Positions 17,296 through 26,358 of a stretch of 64,000 bases of DNA are shown here, in pieces (position 1 is the first letter of the stretch; each line of letters opens with the position of its first letter). A model generated the notes under the pieces. The model was given only the letters and a program-made list of their open reading frames with translations. It was not told where the DNA came from and searched no databases. Source of the stretch: Treponema bryantii (GTDB lineage: Bacteria; Spirochaetota; Spirochaetia; Treponematales; Treponemataceae). Made by a program: the position numbers and the translations under genes. The stretch covers positions 1 through 64,000 of the forward strand of contig NZ_FOFU01000008.1 of assembly GCF_900111035.1 (NCBI RefSeq), read 5' to 3'.

Positions 17296-19422
17296 TTACA
17301 CTCTGAATTTATCTATCTGACCACCAATATCTTCAATTGATGACTTCATCTTTTCTGAAATGTCGCGAAGGGCAATACCGGTATCCTTAATTCTTTCTGC
17401 ATCCTGTGTCATTTCTTCAACACTAGTCTGCATGATACCAGTTGCGTCCTGAAGATTTTTAACTTCTTCAAGAATAGCCTTATTTCCCTGTGACATTTCA
17501 ACGCTGGCAGTTTTTACTTCAATTGTAGAATCGTTCATAGAATGAAGTGCATTCGAAATATGCATAGAGCCTGTATTCTGTTCTTCCATTGCAGCCTGAA
17601 TCTGATGAACAAGCTGTTCAGTATCAGAAATCTTATTTGTTACAGACTGGAATGCTTTACTTGATTCTTCCGATGCAGAAACTACATTATCAATTGAGTT
17701 CTTGATATTGTTCAGCTGATCACCAATTGTTTTTGACTGAGAAGAAGAGGTTTCAGAAAGCTTACGGATTTCATCAGCAACAACCGAGAATCCCTTACCT
17801 GCATCTCCGGCATGAGCAGCCTCAATTGCGGCGTTCATAGCAAGAAGGTTAGTCTGTTCTGCAATATCTGCAATTGCAGTGTTTGCATCCTGCAAAGTTT
17901 CACTCTGGTTTTTGATGTCTTCAATAATTGTATTTACATTTATCTGCATCTGAATACCAGTCTGAGCAGATTCCGCAAGAGCATCAAAAGATTCAGACAT
18001 CTTTTCCATAGAAATATTTACAGATTTAATATTTCCAATCATCTGTTCAATAGCCGCAGATGCATCAGAAACTTCAGAAGATTGTTTGCCAATCATTGTT
18101 CCTAAAGATTCAATGTTAGTGGCAATTTCATTTACAGCACCAGCAGTCTGTTGAACCGAAGTATACTGATTTGAAATCTGTTTATGTACAGATTCAATAC
18201 TGTTAAGAATTTCATCAATAGAAGTGGCTGTGTTCTGTGTAGATGAATCCAGTGCGAGACCAGCGCTTCCAAGAGTATCTCTTGATTTCTTTACCTGAGC
18301 AATAATGGACTGCAGTTTTTCCGTAAAGTTATTAAAGCCGGAAACCACATCACCAATTTCATCTTTAAGATGAATATTAATTCGTTTTGTAAGATCTGCA
18401 TCACCAGTAGCAATGTCGTTGATGGTATTCTTTACATATCCCAGAGGTTTTATAAGAAGTGAAACAAGAATTAAGGTTGAAATTACAACAATAATAATGG
18501 CAATTATAATAGCAATGGCAATGATTGTAGTTATTTTAGAAAGGCTGTCAAAGTATTCACTGTATGGAGCAGCACACATAATTGCCCAATCGCTGCCACC
18601 TCCAACCGGCATATATGAAACAACCTTTTTTTCTTTAGAAACAGGTTCAGTAACAATCTGATAGCCGGTTTCACCTGCAACAACAGCTTCAATCATATAA
18701 TCCCATGGAGTTTTTACCTTTTCATCAACCTGTTCCATTTCCCATGACGAATATTCTTCCTGAGACATTCCTTCGTAAGAATTTCGACCGATTACAAGTC
18801 CAGATGCTGTAGACATAATTGTTGGATGTGAATTTTTACCAATCAGAATCGAATCAGAAAGGTTATATACATCATCACCATTTACGATAGAAGAAAGAAT
18901 ACCTATTGCTTTATTAGGATTTTTTGCGCTGTAAACCGGAATACTATAGAACATGATTGTTTCATCGCCAGCCCACTCCATCATATATTTTTTAGGTAAT
19001 GGGTCGATAATAACTCTTTTTCCTGAAATAGTTTGCTGAAAAAAATCCTGATCAGAGACATCTACATAAACACCATCAGGTCTGATACACATTCCTTTGT
19101 CATTATAAAAAGCAAGGTTTTCCAGATGTTCTGGATTTGCTATGGCAATAGCTGAAAGCTGGGTAGTTTTCTGTTCCAGCGTAATATCTTCATCACGAAG
19201 ATAAGGAAGTTCCGCAATTGCTTCCAGGAAGTAGAATTCCTTTTCCATTACATCATGTAAAATTTTAGCAGATTTCTGGGCATTTAATTCCATAATCTGT
19301 TGGGTACTTGTTGAGATAGAATCTGATAATTCCCGTCTTGCAACAAGTCCAACTGCAATTACTGCGAGGTTTACCAATACAACAACAAAAACGATGATTT
19401 TAAATTTTAAACTGATCTTCAC
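17296..19422 (-). CDS. Methyl-accepting chemotaxis protein, dCache sensor
   Basis: 708 residues. An N-terminal membrane helix (FKIIVFVVVLVNLAVIAVGLV) and a second near residues 295-325 enclose a periplasmic dCache-type domain (FFQQTISGKRVIIDPLPKK, MFYSIPVY). A HAMP domain follows, then the signalling coiled coil with the conserved hairpin tip EQTNLLAMNAAIEAAHAG. There is no CheR/CheB pentapeptide at the C-terminus. The start codon is GTG, with AGGAGG five bases upstream; that Shine-Dalgarno can pair with an upstream repeat. The ligand is unknown. Confidence 0.95.
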   Translation of the reverse strand: MKISLKFKIIVFVVVLVNLAVIAVGLVARRELSDSISTSTQQIMELNAQKSAKILHDVMEKEFYFLEAIAELPYLRDEDITLEQKTTQLSAIAIANPEHLENLAFYNDKGMCIRPDGVYVDVSDQDFFQQTISGKRVIIDPLPKKYMMEWAGDETIMFYSIPVYSAKNPNKAIGILSSIVNGDDVYNLSDSILIGKNSHPTIMSTASGLVIGRNSYEGMSQEEYSSWEMEQVDEKVKTPWDYMIEAVVAGETGYQIVTEPVSKEKKVVSYMPVGGGSDWAIMCAAPYSEYFDSLSKITTIIAIAIIIAIIIVVISTLILVSLLIKPLGYVKNTINDIATGDADLTKRINIHLKDEIGDVVSGFNNFTEKLQSIIAQVKKSRDTLGSAGLALDSSTQNTATSIDEILNSIESVHKQISNQYTSVQQTAGAVNEIATNIESLGTMIGKQSSEVSDASAAIEQMIGNIKSVNISMEKMSESFDALAESAQTGIQMQINVNTIIEDIKNQSETLQDANTAIADIAEQTNLLAMNAAIEAAHAGDAGKGFSVVADEIRKLSETSSSQSKTIGDQLNNIKNSIDNVVSASEESSKAFQSVTNKISDTEQLVHQIQAAMEEQNTGSMHISNALHSMNDSTIEVKTASVEMSQGNKAILEEVKNLQDATGIMQTSVEEMTQDAERIKDTGIALRDISEKMKSSIEDIGGQIDKFRV

Positions 19423-19464
19423 AACAACCTCCTGAATATCAATACTATTTTATAACAGGTTGTT
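19423..19464 (-). promoter_or_regulatory. Inverted repeat covering the chemoreceptor ribosome site
   Basis: On the minus strand AACAACCT (19464-19457) can pair with AGGTTGTT (19430-19423); the right arm contains the AGG of the Shine-Dalgarno and ends at the GTG start. If transcription begins upstream of the left arm, the hairpin would hide the ribosome site. An alternative is a repressor operator. Confidence 0.45.
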
Positions 19465-19513
19465 AAGAAAAAAAAGAAAAAAATACAATTATTCTGAATT
19501 TTTTAAGCAGATA

Positions 19514-20278
19514 TTAAAGACGAACAGGAACACCGTTTCGGTTCAATTCATCTTTAATCTGGCCTACAGTATAAGTTCCGTTGTGAACCATGCTGGCAAC
19601 AAGTGCTGCGTCTGCCTTTCCTGTGGTGAGTGCGTCTGCTAAGTGGGCAGGGGTACCGCCGCCGCCACTGGCAATAACAGGAACCGGAACATTTTCGGAA
19701 ATCAAACGTGTAAGCTCGATATCATAACCATTCTTTGTTCCGTCAGCATCCATAGAGTTCAATACAATTTCACCGGCGCCAAGTTCAACACCACGCTTAG
19801 CCCATTCAAGAGCATCGAGCCCTGTGTCTACGCGGCCACCGTTGATAGTAGTTCCAAATCCGCTTGGTTTTGTAGGGTCGCGGCGAACATCCATACCAAG
19901 AACAATACTCTGGCTTCCGAATACCTTTGCACCTTCAGTAATAAGTCCCGGGTTCTTTACAGCCTGACTGTTCAGAGAAACTTTTTCAGCTCCGGCAAGA
20001 ATAGTAGAGCGGATATCTTCGATAGTACCGATTCCACCTCCAACGCAGAAAGGAATGAAAACCTGCTGAGCAACGCGCGAAATCAAATCAAGAATAGGGC
20101 CACGGCCGCGAGCCGAAGCAATAATATCGTAAAAAACCAGCTCATCAACGCCCTGTCGGTAATATTCAGCAGCCATCTCAACCGGGTCGCCGATATCTAT
20201 ATTATTCTGAAACTTTACACCCTTAGTAGTTCGTCCGTCCTTTACATCCAGACATATAATAATTCTTTTCTTTAGCAT
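19514..20278 (-). CDS. hisF: Imidazole glycerol phosphate synthase, cyclase subunit
   Basis: A 254-residue TIM barrel. CLDVKDGRTTKGVKF holds the N-terminal catalytic Asp, GMDVRRDPTKPSG the second, and ASGGGGTPAHL the phosphate site. With HisH it converts PRFAR plus glutamine-derived ammonia to IGP and AICAR in histidine synthesis. The start overlaps the hisH stop by 7 nt, indicating coupling. No other his gene is in the window. The next gene downstream is the chemoreceptor, about 90 nt away. Confidence 0.95.
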   Translation of the reverse strand: MLKKRIIICLDVKDGRTTKGVKFQNNIDIGDPVEMAAEYYRQGVDELVFYDIIASARGRGPILDLISRVAQQVFIPFCVGGGIGTIEDIRSTILAGAEKVSLNSQAVKNPGLITEGAKVFGSQSIVLGMDVRRDPTKPSGFGTTINGGRVDTGLDALEWAKRGVELGAGEIVLNSMDADGTKNGYDIELTRLISENVPVPVIASGGGGTPAHLADALTTGKADAALVASMVHNGTYTVGQIKDELNRNGVPVRL

Positions 20279-20907
20279 GATGTCCCCAACTTACAGAAGT
20301 TCTCAATAATCTTCAGTCCAGTCACACCACTTTTTTCCGGGTGGAACTGACAGGCAAATACATTTCCTTTCTGAATTACAGAAGGAACTTTAATTCCATA
20401 TTCAGCATAAGCTTTTACAACCGATGCGTCTTTAGGACAGATTACAAAAGAGTGAACAAAGTAAACATCAGAATCATTTTTAATTCCTGCCAGAATAGGG
20501 CAGTCACCATTTTCAAAGCTGATGTTATTCCAGCCCATGTGAGGAACCTTGATTTTATCTTCCTTCATCTTTGGCTCAATCGTATAAAAATGTTTGATTT
20601 CGCCTTCAACAAGACCAAGACAGGTTGCATCGCCTTCTTCAGAATGTTCAAAAATAATCTGAGAACCAACACAGATTCCAAGAAGAGGCTTTCCCGCAGC
20701 AACCTGCTCGCGAACGAATACATCAAAGCCGCTTTTTTTCAGTTCAGCCATAGCGTAGGCATCATCACCATCGCCAGGGAACATAAAGCGGTCACAATCT
20801 TTCAGTTCAGAAGGATTTTTAGAACGGATATAAGGAATCTTCAGATAATCCAGAGCACGCTCAAGACTAGTGATGTTTCCCGCATTAAAATCAATAATTC
20901 CAACCAT
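20272..20907 (-). CDS. hisH: Imidazole glycerol phosphate synthase, glutaminase subunit
   Basis: A 211-residue class I glutamine amidotransferase. The nucleophile Cys is in LLGICVGSQ, and the His-Glu pair in CQFHPEKSG. GWNNI and YFVHSF are typical of HisH. The ATG at 20907 stands 7 nt after TATAAT with no Shine-Dalgarno sequence, which suggests a leaderless mRNA. It forms a two-gene unit with hisF. HisH/HisF pairs also occur outside histidine synthesis (for example in sugar amidination), but both motifs here look like the canonical enzyme. Confidence 0.94.
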   Translation of the reverse strand: MVGIIDFNAGNITSLERALDYLKIPYIRSKNPSELKDCDRFMFPGDGDDAYAMAELKKSGFDVFVREQVAAGKPLLGICVGSQIIFEHSEEGDATCLGLVEGEIKHFYTIEPKMKEDKIKVPHMGWNNISFENGDCPILAGIKNDSDVYFVHSFVICPKDASVVKAYAEYGIKVPSVIQKGNVFACQFHPEKSGVTGLKIIENFCKLGTSC

Positions 20908-20914
20908 GTTTCTA

Positions 20915-20942
20915 ATTATAGAAATATTAGAAAAAAAAACAA
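20915..20942 (-). promoter_or_regulatory. hisHF promoter
   Basis: TTGTTT (20942-20937), 16 bp, and TATAAT (20920-20915) read on the minus strand, with 7 nt to the hisH ATG. The -35 box has three matches and the -10 is perfect. Confidence 0.55.
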
Positions 20943-20969
20943 GAATTTTGGAACAATTTTCAAGGCTTC

Positions 20970-21172
20970 CGTATTATAAGTAAACCGTGAACTTTGGCTC
21001 CCAGTCTCGTATTTGTAGGTCAAAAACGCGCAATATTGCGCTAGACGTTGTTTGTGGTATAGAAACTATTATACCTGCCGCTTTCGCGGCAACCACAAAC
21101 AAAGTCTTTTTGCCCTACAAATCCGCTCCTTTGCGCCAAAATTTTCTTTGATTCTTTTTAATGCGGAAGTTC
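20970..21172. repeat. About 200-bp nested palindrome in the GH43-hisH gap
   Basis: This fills most of the 301-bp gap 20908-21208, which has no gene. ATTTGTAGGTCAAAAA (21011-21026) pairs with TTTTTGCCCTACAAAT (21107-21122), one mismatch. Inside it, GACGTTGTTTGTGGT (21044-21058) pairs imperfectly with ACCACAAACAAAGTC (21092-21106). An outer pair GCTTCCGTATTA / TAATGCGGAAGT flanks both. Small palindromes GCGCAATATTGCGC and GCCGCTTTCGCGGC sit within. It may end GH43 transcription; its size suggests a mobile palindromic element. Confidence 0.7.
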
Positions 21173-21208
21173 TGAAACTATTTCTATTTATTTTTAGATT
21201 TCGTTTAA

Positions 21209-22663
21209 TTAATCAAATGTAAATTTATCAAATTCCGCAATTATTTCTTTTGATGAAGACAAGAACTCAAAATAAACCGCACGCTTTCCAATCATACTGG
21301 AATTGAGTGTGGCAGTTGCAGTTTTCTCACCTTTCTTCATATTAAATGATGCAATAACCTTGCCCTTATAATCATCAACGCGAACATTTACCGTCAAATC
21401 TTCTTTTGCAAGAATATCTGCAGTAGCAGTCTTAGGAGTATTTGCACCAAACTGAAGATAGCGGAAGCCTACAGTCAAATTGCTTGTGATATCAACGATT
21501 GGAGAAGAGATATTATCATCCTTTTCATAAACAGGCTTAATGTAAGCACCGCCCATGCCACCGTTGTAGCCGCCTTTTGTACCACCGTAAATATGAACAG
21601 CATAACCTGCAGAAATCCACTTGCGTGCATCAAGACCGTTGATGTGGGCACCCTGAGATGTCATCTCAACTGGTTCAGAAGCAACAGGCTCGCCATCCTT
21701 ATAAGTAATTTTACCAACAAAAATGCGGCCGTTTTTATCCATTGCAACATCAACAGGCTCAAGCATTGCCTGGCGAGAATACTCATCAGTTCCAATCTGG
21801 CGGTGATAGAAAATGTACCACTGGCCGTTTACTTCCATAAGACTTCCGTGGTTGTTACCCCAGCGGTAGCTCATCTGATTTTTACCGTCAGGACCTGGAA
21901 GAATCTCGCCGCCGTTAAAACTGATATCGCCACCCATCTTGTAATCTCCAAGAGGAGTGTCGCAGTACTTGTAAGAAAGGAAGCCGTTACAGTCTTCGTA
22001 AACACCATACTGCGGGCGGTGAGTGTAGTATCGCTTAGAATAGATGAAAACATATTTACCAAAAAGTTTACGAGGAGAAGATGCCTCAAAGAAAGCATCA
22101 TTTTCATCATCCATACCATCATCTGGAGACCATGGAGTAATACTGTGCTTTACAACATTTTCGCGGAGAGTTTCCTTTTTAATTGTACACATATCGTCGT
22201 TGAGCTCTGCACAGTATTGCTTACAGAAACCCCAGAAAGCGTAAACCTTGCCATCATCATCAACTAAAATTCCTGGGTCAAAAGCAAGTTCTGTAAGTTT
22301 TGGATTTGTAAAAGGTCCTGCAGGATTTTTACTGGTTGCAAGCATGATGCGTGAACCTTTTGCTTCTGCAGCATACATATAGAATGTATCGCCTTTCTGA
22401 ACAACGTCTGGAGCATACAAAATTGAACCGTCTGTAGAAGTGTAGCATACACCGTGACAGGTCCAGTTTGTTAAATCATCAACTGGGGCAGACCATACAA
22501 CCTGATCAGTTCCACAATATTCAGTTTTAAGTGTATCGTGAGAGCCGTAAAGATAAACTCTCTTTTCTCCATTATATTCAAAAACACGTGGTTCTCCGTC
22601 TGGAACATGTTCCCAAAGCGGCATATAAGGGTTAGCACCTTTTATATATTCTTTTTTATTCAT
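21209..22663 (-). CDS. Glycoside hydrolase family 43 protein
   Basis: 484 residues, no signal peptide, so cytoplasmic. The N-terminal five-bladed propeller of GH43 is seen: the acidic start PYMPLWEHVPDGEPRVF, AFDPGILVDDDGKVYAFWG with the modulating Asp, and FFEASSPRKLFGKYVFIYS with the acid Glu. The C-terminal 130 residues form a CBM6-like beta domain. GH43 enzymes act on arabino- or xylo-oligosaccharides; the exact substrate is not readable. GAGGTTTTA precedes the ATG. A cytoplasmic enzyme implies import of oligosaccharides. Confidence 0.92.
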   Translation of the reverse strand: MNKKEYIKGANPYMPLWEHVPDGEPRVFEYNGEKRVYLYGSHDTLKTEYCGTDQVVWSAPVDDLTNWTCHGVCYTSTDGSILYAPDVVQKGDTFYMYAAEAKGSRIMLATSKNPAGPFTNPKLTELAFDPGILVDDDGKVYAFWGFCKQYCAELNDDMCTIKKETLRENVVKHSITPWSPDDGMDDENDAFFEASSPRKLFGKYVFIYSKRYYTHRPQYGVYEDCNGFLSYKYCDTPLGDYKMGGDISFNGGEILPGPDGKNQMSYRWGNNHGSLMEVNGQWYIFYHRQIGTDEYSRQAMLEPVDVAMDKNGRIFVGKITYKDGEPVASEPVEMTSQGAHINGLDARKWISAGYAVHIYGGTKGGYNGGMGGAYIKPVYEKDDNISSPIVDITSNLTVGFRYLQFGANTPKTATADILAKEDLTVNVRVDDYKGKVIASFNMKKGEKTATATLNSSMIGKRAVYFEFLSSSKEIIAEFDKFTFD

Positions 22664-22738
22664 ATTAAAACCTCACTTGATAGATAAAGATAAAGAAGAA
22701 TAACTATTGAATCAAGTGATTTTGACCGATAAAAAAGT

Positions 22739-22966
22739 ATGGCAATAAAAGAATATTTATCAGTTATTTTAGGCGTATTAAAAGATTTTCGTGTAATTGG
22801 AACTGTTATTGTCATGATTCTTGTAATTCAGTTTGCAAAATTTGTTACTACATACAAGAAAAAGCCGCCTAAACCTAAAAATAAAAAAGGTACTAAGGCA
22901 GAACCTGCACCAAAGAAAGAAGAAACTAAAGCAGAGGGTGGAGAAGCTTCTGCAGAAGAAAAATAA
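22739..22966 (+). CDS. Small membrane protein with charged tail
   Basis: 75 residues: one membrane helix (VIGTVIVMILVIQFAKFVTTY) followed by a Lys/Pro/Glu/Ala tail (KKKPPKPKNKKGTKAEPAPK). I do not recognise a family. No clear Shine-Dalgarno sequence precedes the ATG. It lies alone between GH43 and recQ, which diverge or run away from it. A second small membrane protein with a similar Lys/Glu/Ala tail is at 32408. Confidence 0.65.
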   Translation: MAIKEYLSVILGVLKDFRVIGTVIVMILVIQFAKFVTTYKKKPPKPKNKKGTKAEPAPKKEETKAEGGEASAEEK

Positions 22967-23032
22967 TAATTTTTCATTAAATTTTACTCTTAAAACTTCC
23001 TGAAATCTTTAAAGCCGCACCATATTATAGAT

Positions 23033-24583
23033 ATGGGTAATAATGAAATCATTTCTACAGATGAACCATGTCTGGATTATGTAACACAGACCGCTTTTAA
23101 TAATTTTGGAATAAAGTATCTGTATCCATGGCAGAGACTTGTCGTTTCAAATATTCTCGAAGCTTATGAATACTGGAAAAAGCCTCTGGAATATGAAGAT
23201 GAAGGTGAGCTTACAGATTCGTTCTGTAAAGGCCGGCAGATTGTACTGCTTCCAACGGGCGCGGGAAAGTCACTTTGTTTTCAGATTCCGGCATTGCTTC
23301 TGGATGGACCGTCTTTAATCATTTATCCTCTTCTTGCCCTTATGACCGATCAGCAGAGGCGTATGGAAGAGGGGAGTCTTAGAAGTGTGACTTTTCGAGG
23401 TGGGCAGACTGAAGAAGAACGAGAAGAAAACTTTCGTAAAATCAGGGAAGGGGCACAGATAATTCTGGCAAATCCAGAAGTTTTGCAGAGTGAAAGTCTT
23501 TTAGAGCAGTTGAAGGATGTAGGGATAAAGCATATAGCCATAGATGAAGCTCATTGTGTTTCAGAATGGGGTGATTCATTCCGTCCGGCTTATCTTGGAC
23601 TTGGTAATGTAATAAAAGTGTTGAATCCGCCGGTAATTACAGCCTTTACAGCAACTGCATCTCCAGAAGTACTTTCACGTGTCGCAGAAATCCTTTTTGA
23701 TGGAAATGCACATGTCGTTCGAAGTGAAAGTGACAGAAAGAATATTATTTATTATGTCCGACAGGCAGCTGCAAAAAAGAAGGAAGCTCTGCTGCTCGCC
23801 AGAACAGAACAGCGCCCAATGATTATTTTCTGCGGTACACGTAATAAAGCTGAAGATATGGCGCGGGAATTAAATGTATGTCTTGGAGATGGAACTGCAC
23901 GGTTTTATCATGCAGGTCTGGATAAAACGGAAAAAGATGAAACTGAAAAATGGTTTTATGACAGTAAGGATGGGATCTTGTGCGCTACCTGTGCATACGG
24001 AATGGGTGTGGATAAAAAAGACATTAAGACTGTAGTTCATATAGTGCCATCCGCAACAGCTGAAGCGTACATTCAGGAAGCCGGCCGCGGCGGCCGTGAT
24101 GGCAGCATCGCTAAGGCAATACTTTTATGGAGTCCCGCAGACTCTCTGGATTATTCCGTATATGCACCGGGCACCCGTCAGGCTGCCATGAGGGATTTCG
24201 CAGAAACCACAGAATGCCGCCGCCAGGTTTTACTCGACGCACTGGGCGCCGAACAGGCAGTCTGTAGCGGCTGTGACTTATGCGATGCGCGGCGTGCAGC
24301 CACTCCACAAAAATCTTCGCCTTCTGACTGGCAGACGGCCTATGAAATCATAAAAAAAGCCAGGAACTACTATTCGGAAGATGAAATAGAAACTGAATTA
24401 TTCGAAACCATGAATAACCGTACCCGCCGCCTTTTAGGCCTCAATGTCTGGACCCACAAGGACACGGTGGAAGTGGTAAAACAGTTAAAAGACAGCGGCC
24501 GAATAGAAATGGACAATTTCTTGTGGAAAGGAAGATTAAGAGTAAAAAAGAGTCGTGAAACTAAAAAGAAGTCTGTGAATTAA
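23033..24583 (+). CDS. recQ: RecQ-type ATP-dependent DNA helicase, short form
   Basis: 516 residues. Motif I is LLPTGAGKSLCFQ, motif II IDEAHCVSEWG, motif III FTATASPE, and motif VI EAGRGGRDG. The RecQ zinc cysteines are present in the C-terminal part (CRRQ...CSGCDLC). The winged-helix end is short and the HRDC domain of long RecQ enzymes is absent. The usual aromatic-rich loop is present in WGDSFRPAY. No Shine-Dalgarno sequence is seen. It probably acts in recombination and fork repair. It converges with the OmpA-domain gene across a shared terminator. Confidence 0.9.
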   Translation: MGNNEIISTDEPCLDYVTQTAFNNFGIKYLYPWQRLVVSNILEAYEYWKKPLEYEDEGELTDSFCKGRQIVLLPTGAGKSLCFQIPALLLDGPSLIIYPLLALMTDQQRRMEEGSLRSVTFRGGQTEEEREENFRKIREGAQIILANPEVLQSESLLEQLKDVGIKHIAIDEAHCVSEWGDSFRPAYLGLGNVIKVLNPPVITAFTATASPEVLSRVAEILFDGNAHVVRSESDRKNIIYYVRQAAAKKKEALLLARTEQRPMIIFCGTRNKAEDMARELNVCLGDGTARFYHAGLDKTEKDETEKWFYDSKDGILCATCAYGMGVDKKDIKTVVHIVPSATAEAYIQEAGRGGRDGSIAKAILLWSPADSLDYSVYAPGTRQAAMRDFAETTECRRQVLLDALGAEQAVCSGCDLCDARRAATPQKSSPSDWQTAYEIIKKARNYYSEDEIETELFETMNNRTRRLLGLNVWTHKDTVEVVKQLKDSGRIEMDNFLWKGRLRVKKSRETKKKSVN

Positions 24584-24660
24584 AAAATCTTACGTGCGCG
24601 AGCGAATCACGACTACAAACTGCATTTGGGCGTTCGCGAGCGGAAGCACGTAAGATTTTT
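24583..24660. terminator. Bidirectional terminator between recQ and the OmpA gene
   Basis: AAAAATCTTACGTGC (24583-24597) pairs perfectly with GCACGTAAGATTTTT (24646-24660). The A-run and T-run make it work in both directions. The 48-nt interior holds a second pair based on GCGAGCG. The interior is larger than in an ordinary terminator. Confidence 0.85.
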
Positions 24661-24666
24661 TTGTTA

Positions 24667-25878
24667 TCAGTCCATAATTGTGATTTCAACACGTCTATTT
24701 TTTACTCGCCCAGCTTCCGTAGAATTCGTTGCGACAGGTTCCGTTGCACCTTTACCCTGAGTAAACACATGATACTGATCGCGAATACCAAGTTGTACAA
24801 GGAATTCAGCAACTGCATCTGCGCGTTCTTCAGAAAGTTTCTGCTGCATTTTTACGGTTCCGCGGTCTGCACAGTGGCCTGTAATCAAAAGGTCGTTTGA
24901 AAACTCTTTAAGAATCTCACCGAGTTTCTCAATTTTTTTCTTTTCAGAAGGAAGAAGGATAACAGAATCCGGTTCAAACTGAATTGCATCCAGACTGATT
25001 GTAAGTCCTTTATCTCCCTGCTTTACGGAAATATTATCAAGTTTGTATTTTTCAACCTTTTTCTGAAGTTTTTTAAGGTTATTCTTGTCGTTTACGGATT
25101 TATAATCAGTTACTTCACCATGGGCAGTGCCGCGGAATGCAAAAGTATTGTTATAGGTATCATACATGTAGATTACAAATTCTTCTGTATAATGGTCGAG
25201 TTCTCCGCGTTCATTGTCCCACCAGATTTTCTGAATTGCCTGACCGTGAGTTCCTGCATAAGTACAGTCAGAATTGTAATTATTTTCACTCAGATTGTCC
25301 TGAAAGAACTTATACTGCACTTCGAGTACACGAAGGATTTTATCATCTGTTTCTTCATCACCAATATAAGTATAAGTAGCTGTAAAAGGAACCTGGATAG
25401 CTTCTTCCATATTAAAAAGCTCGCGGCAATCATGTACTTCAAGTCCTTTACTTGTCCATGATTCACCAATCTTGATTTTTTCATCAGAAAATGAAGGAAC
25501 GCTCTGTACTGTAGGCAGATAGTCATTGTCAGAATCGTGGAGCTGTCCATTAGCATCGCGGTAAACTCTAACGGAATTTTCTTCTCCCCAGGAAAGCATT
25601 CTGCCAGTGGAATTTATGAAGTTGTTCTGAGTTGTCATATAGTGAGTAAAAAGTTTAGCAGAGCCATCCTGTTGAGTTTCTGTTACAGTGGTGGAAGTAC
25701 GGTTTATAAATTCTGTTCTGTTATTCAATCTTCCATTAATATAAGCTTCTTCTTCAACTGTGGCTACGTGTGATACAGCATCACCTTTTTTCTGCTTGAA
25801 TTCAAATAAAATGCCTTCATCGGCAAATAAAGAAAAGGTAATGAATAAAAGTATTGCAGTTACAGATAAACGTTTCAT
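24667..25878 (-). CDS. OmpA-domain exported protein
   Basis: 403 residues with a Sec signal peptide (VTAILLFITFSLFADEG). Residues about 30-275 are beta-rich and unassigned. The C-terminal 110 residues are an OmpA/MotB peptidoglycan-binding domain: FEPDSVILLPSEKKKIEKLG, ITGHCADRG with the conserved Asp, and AGRVKNRRVEI with the conserved Arg. The protein probably links peptidoglycan and outer membrane. AGGAGG lies 8-9 bases before the ATG and overlaps the divergent gene. Confidence 0.9.
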   Translation of the reverse strand: MKRLSVTAILLFITFSLFADEGILFEFKQKKGDAVSHVATVEEEAYINGRLNNRTEFINRTSTTVTETQQDGSAKLFTHYMTTQNNFINSTGRMLSWGEENSVRVYRDANGQLHDSDNDYLPTVQSVPSFSDEKIKIGESWTSKGLEVHDCRELFNMEEAIQVPFTATYTYIGDEETDDKILRVLEVQYKFFQDNLSENNYNSDCTYAGTHGQAIQKIWWDNERGELDHYTEEFVIYMYDTYNNTFAFRGTAHGEVTDYKSVNDKNNLKKLQKKVEKYKLDNISVKQGDKGLTISLDAIQFEPDSVILLPSEKKKIEKLGEILKEFSNDLLITGHCADRGTVKMQQKLSEERADAVAEFLVQLGIRDQYHVFTQGKGATEPVATNSTEAGRVKNRRVEITIMD

Positions 25879-25884
25879 AAAGAA

Positions 25885-26358
25885 ATGAACCTCCTGATAC
25901 TATCATTATCGGCATTTATGGTTTATATTGTAAAAATGATTGAGCAGATTTTAAGTTACATTAAAAATATGGTGTTGGAGATCCCTTTTCCTGCACTTAT
26001 TGCATTTTCTGTTGTATTTCTTCTTTTGATTATCCAGACAATCCGTCTTCATAAAAATCATGCATCGCTTCGTTCAGATGCCATTAAACGTTCCCGTTCT
26101 GTTCTGGGAGGTCAGCTTGCAGAACAGGTTGCTCCTTATCTGCCGGGCTTTCCATGTAATCCCGGTGATGCACGTTTTATAGGAAAACCGGTTGATTTTA
26201 TAGCATTTCCCGGTATGACAGAGGATAATAACGTAAAAGAAGTTCTTTTAATTGAAGTGAAAACAGGAAAATCTGCACTCAGCGGACGAGAAAGAGAGAT
26301 TAAGCGAGCTGTTACCGAAGGTCGTGTACGGTATGTAGAATATAGAGCAGATGATTAG
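25885..26358 (+). CDS. Membrane-anchored endonuclease related to archaeal Holliday junction resolvase
   Basis: Up to 157 residues. A membrane helix near residues 34-53 (FPALIAFSVVFLLLIIQTIRL) is followed by the PF10107-type core: SVLGGQLAEQVAPYLPGF, ARFIGKPVDFIAFPG and LIEVKTGKSALSGREREI, with the Asp and Glu-Val-Lys expected of a PD-(D/E)xK nuclease. Family function is untested. The start is uncertain: the longest frame begins 6 bp from the OmpA gene start, and ATGs at 25918, 25936 and 25969 are also possible. The 3' end overlaps the convergent GGDEF-EAL gene by 4 nt. Confidence 0.85.
   Translation: MNLLILSLSAFMVYIVKMIEQILSYIKNMVLEIPFPALIAFSVVFLLLIIQTIRLHKNHASLRSDAIKRSRSVLGGQLAEQVAPYLPGFPCNPGDARFIGKPVDFIAFPGMTEDNNVKEVLLIEVKTGKSALSGREREIKRAVTEGRVRYVEYRADD

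Noticed and set aside
19643-20275. Long open frame antisense to hisF, and similar ones opposite hisH and GH43
   Set aside because: All lie fully opposite well-supported genes, have no ribosome sites and encode no recognisable protein.
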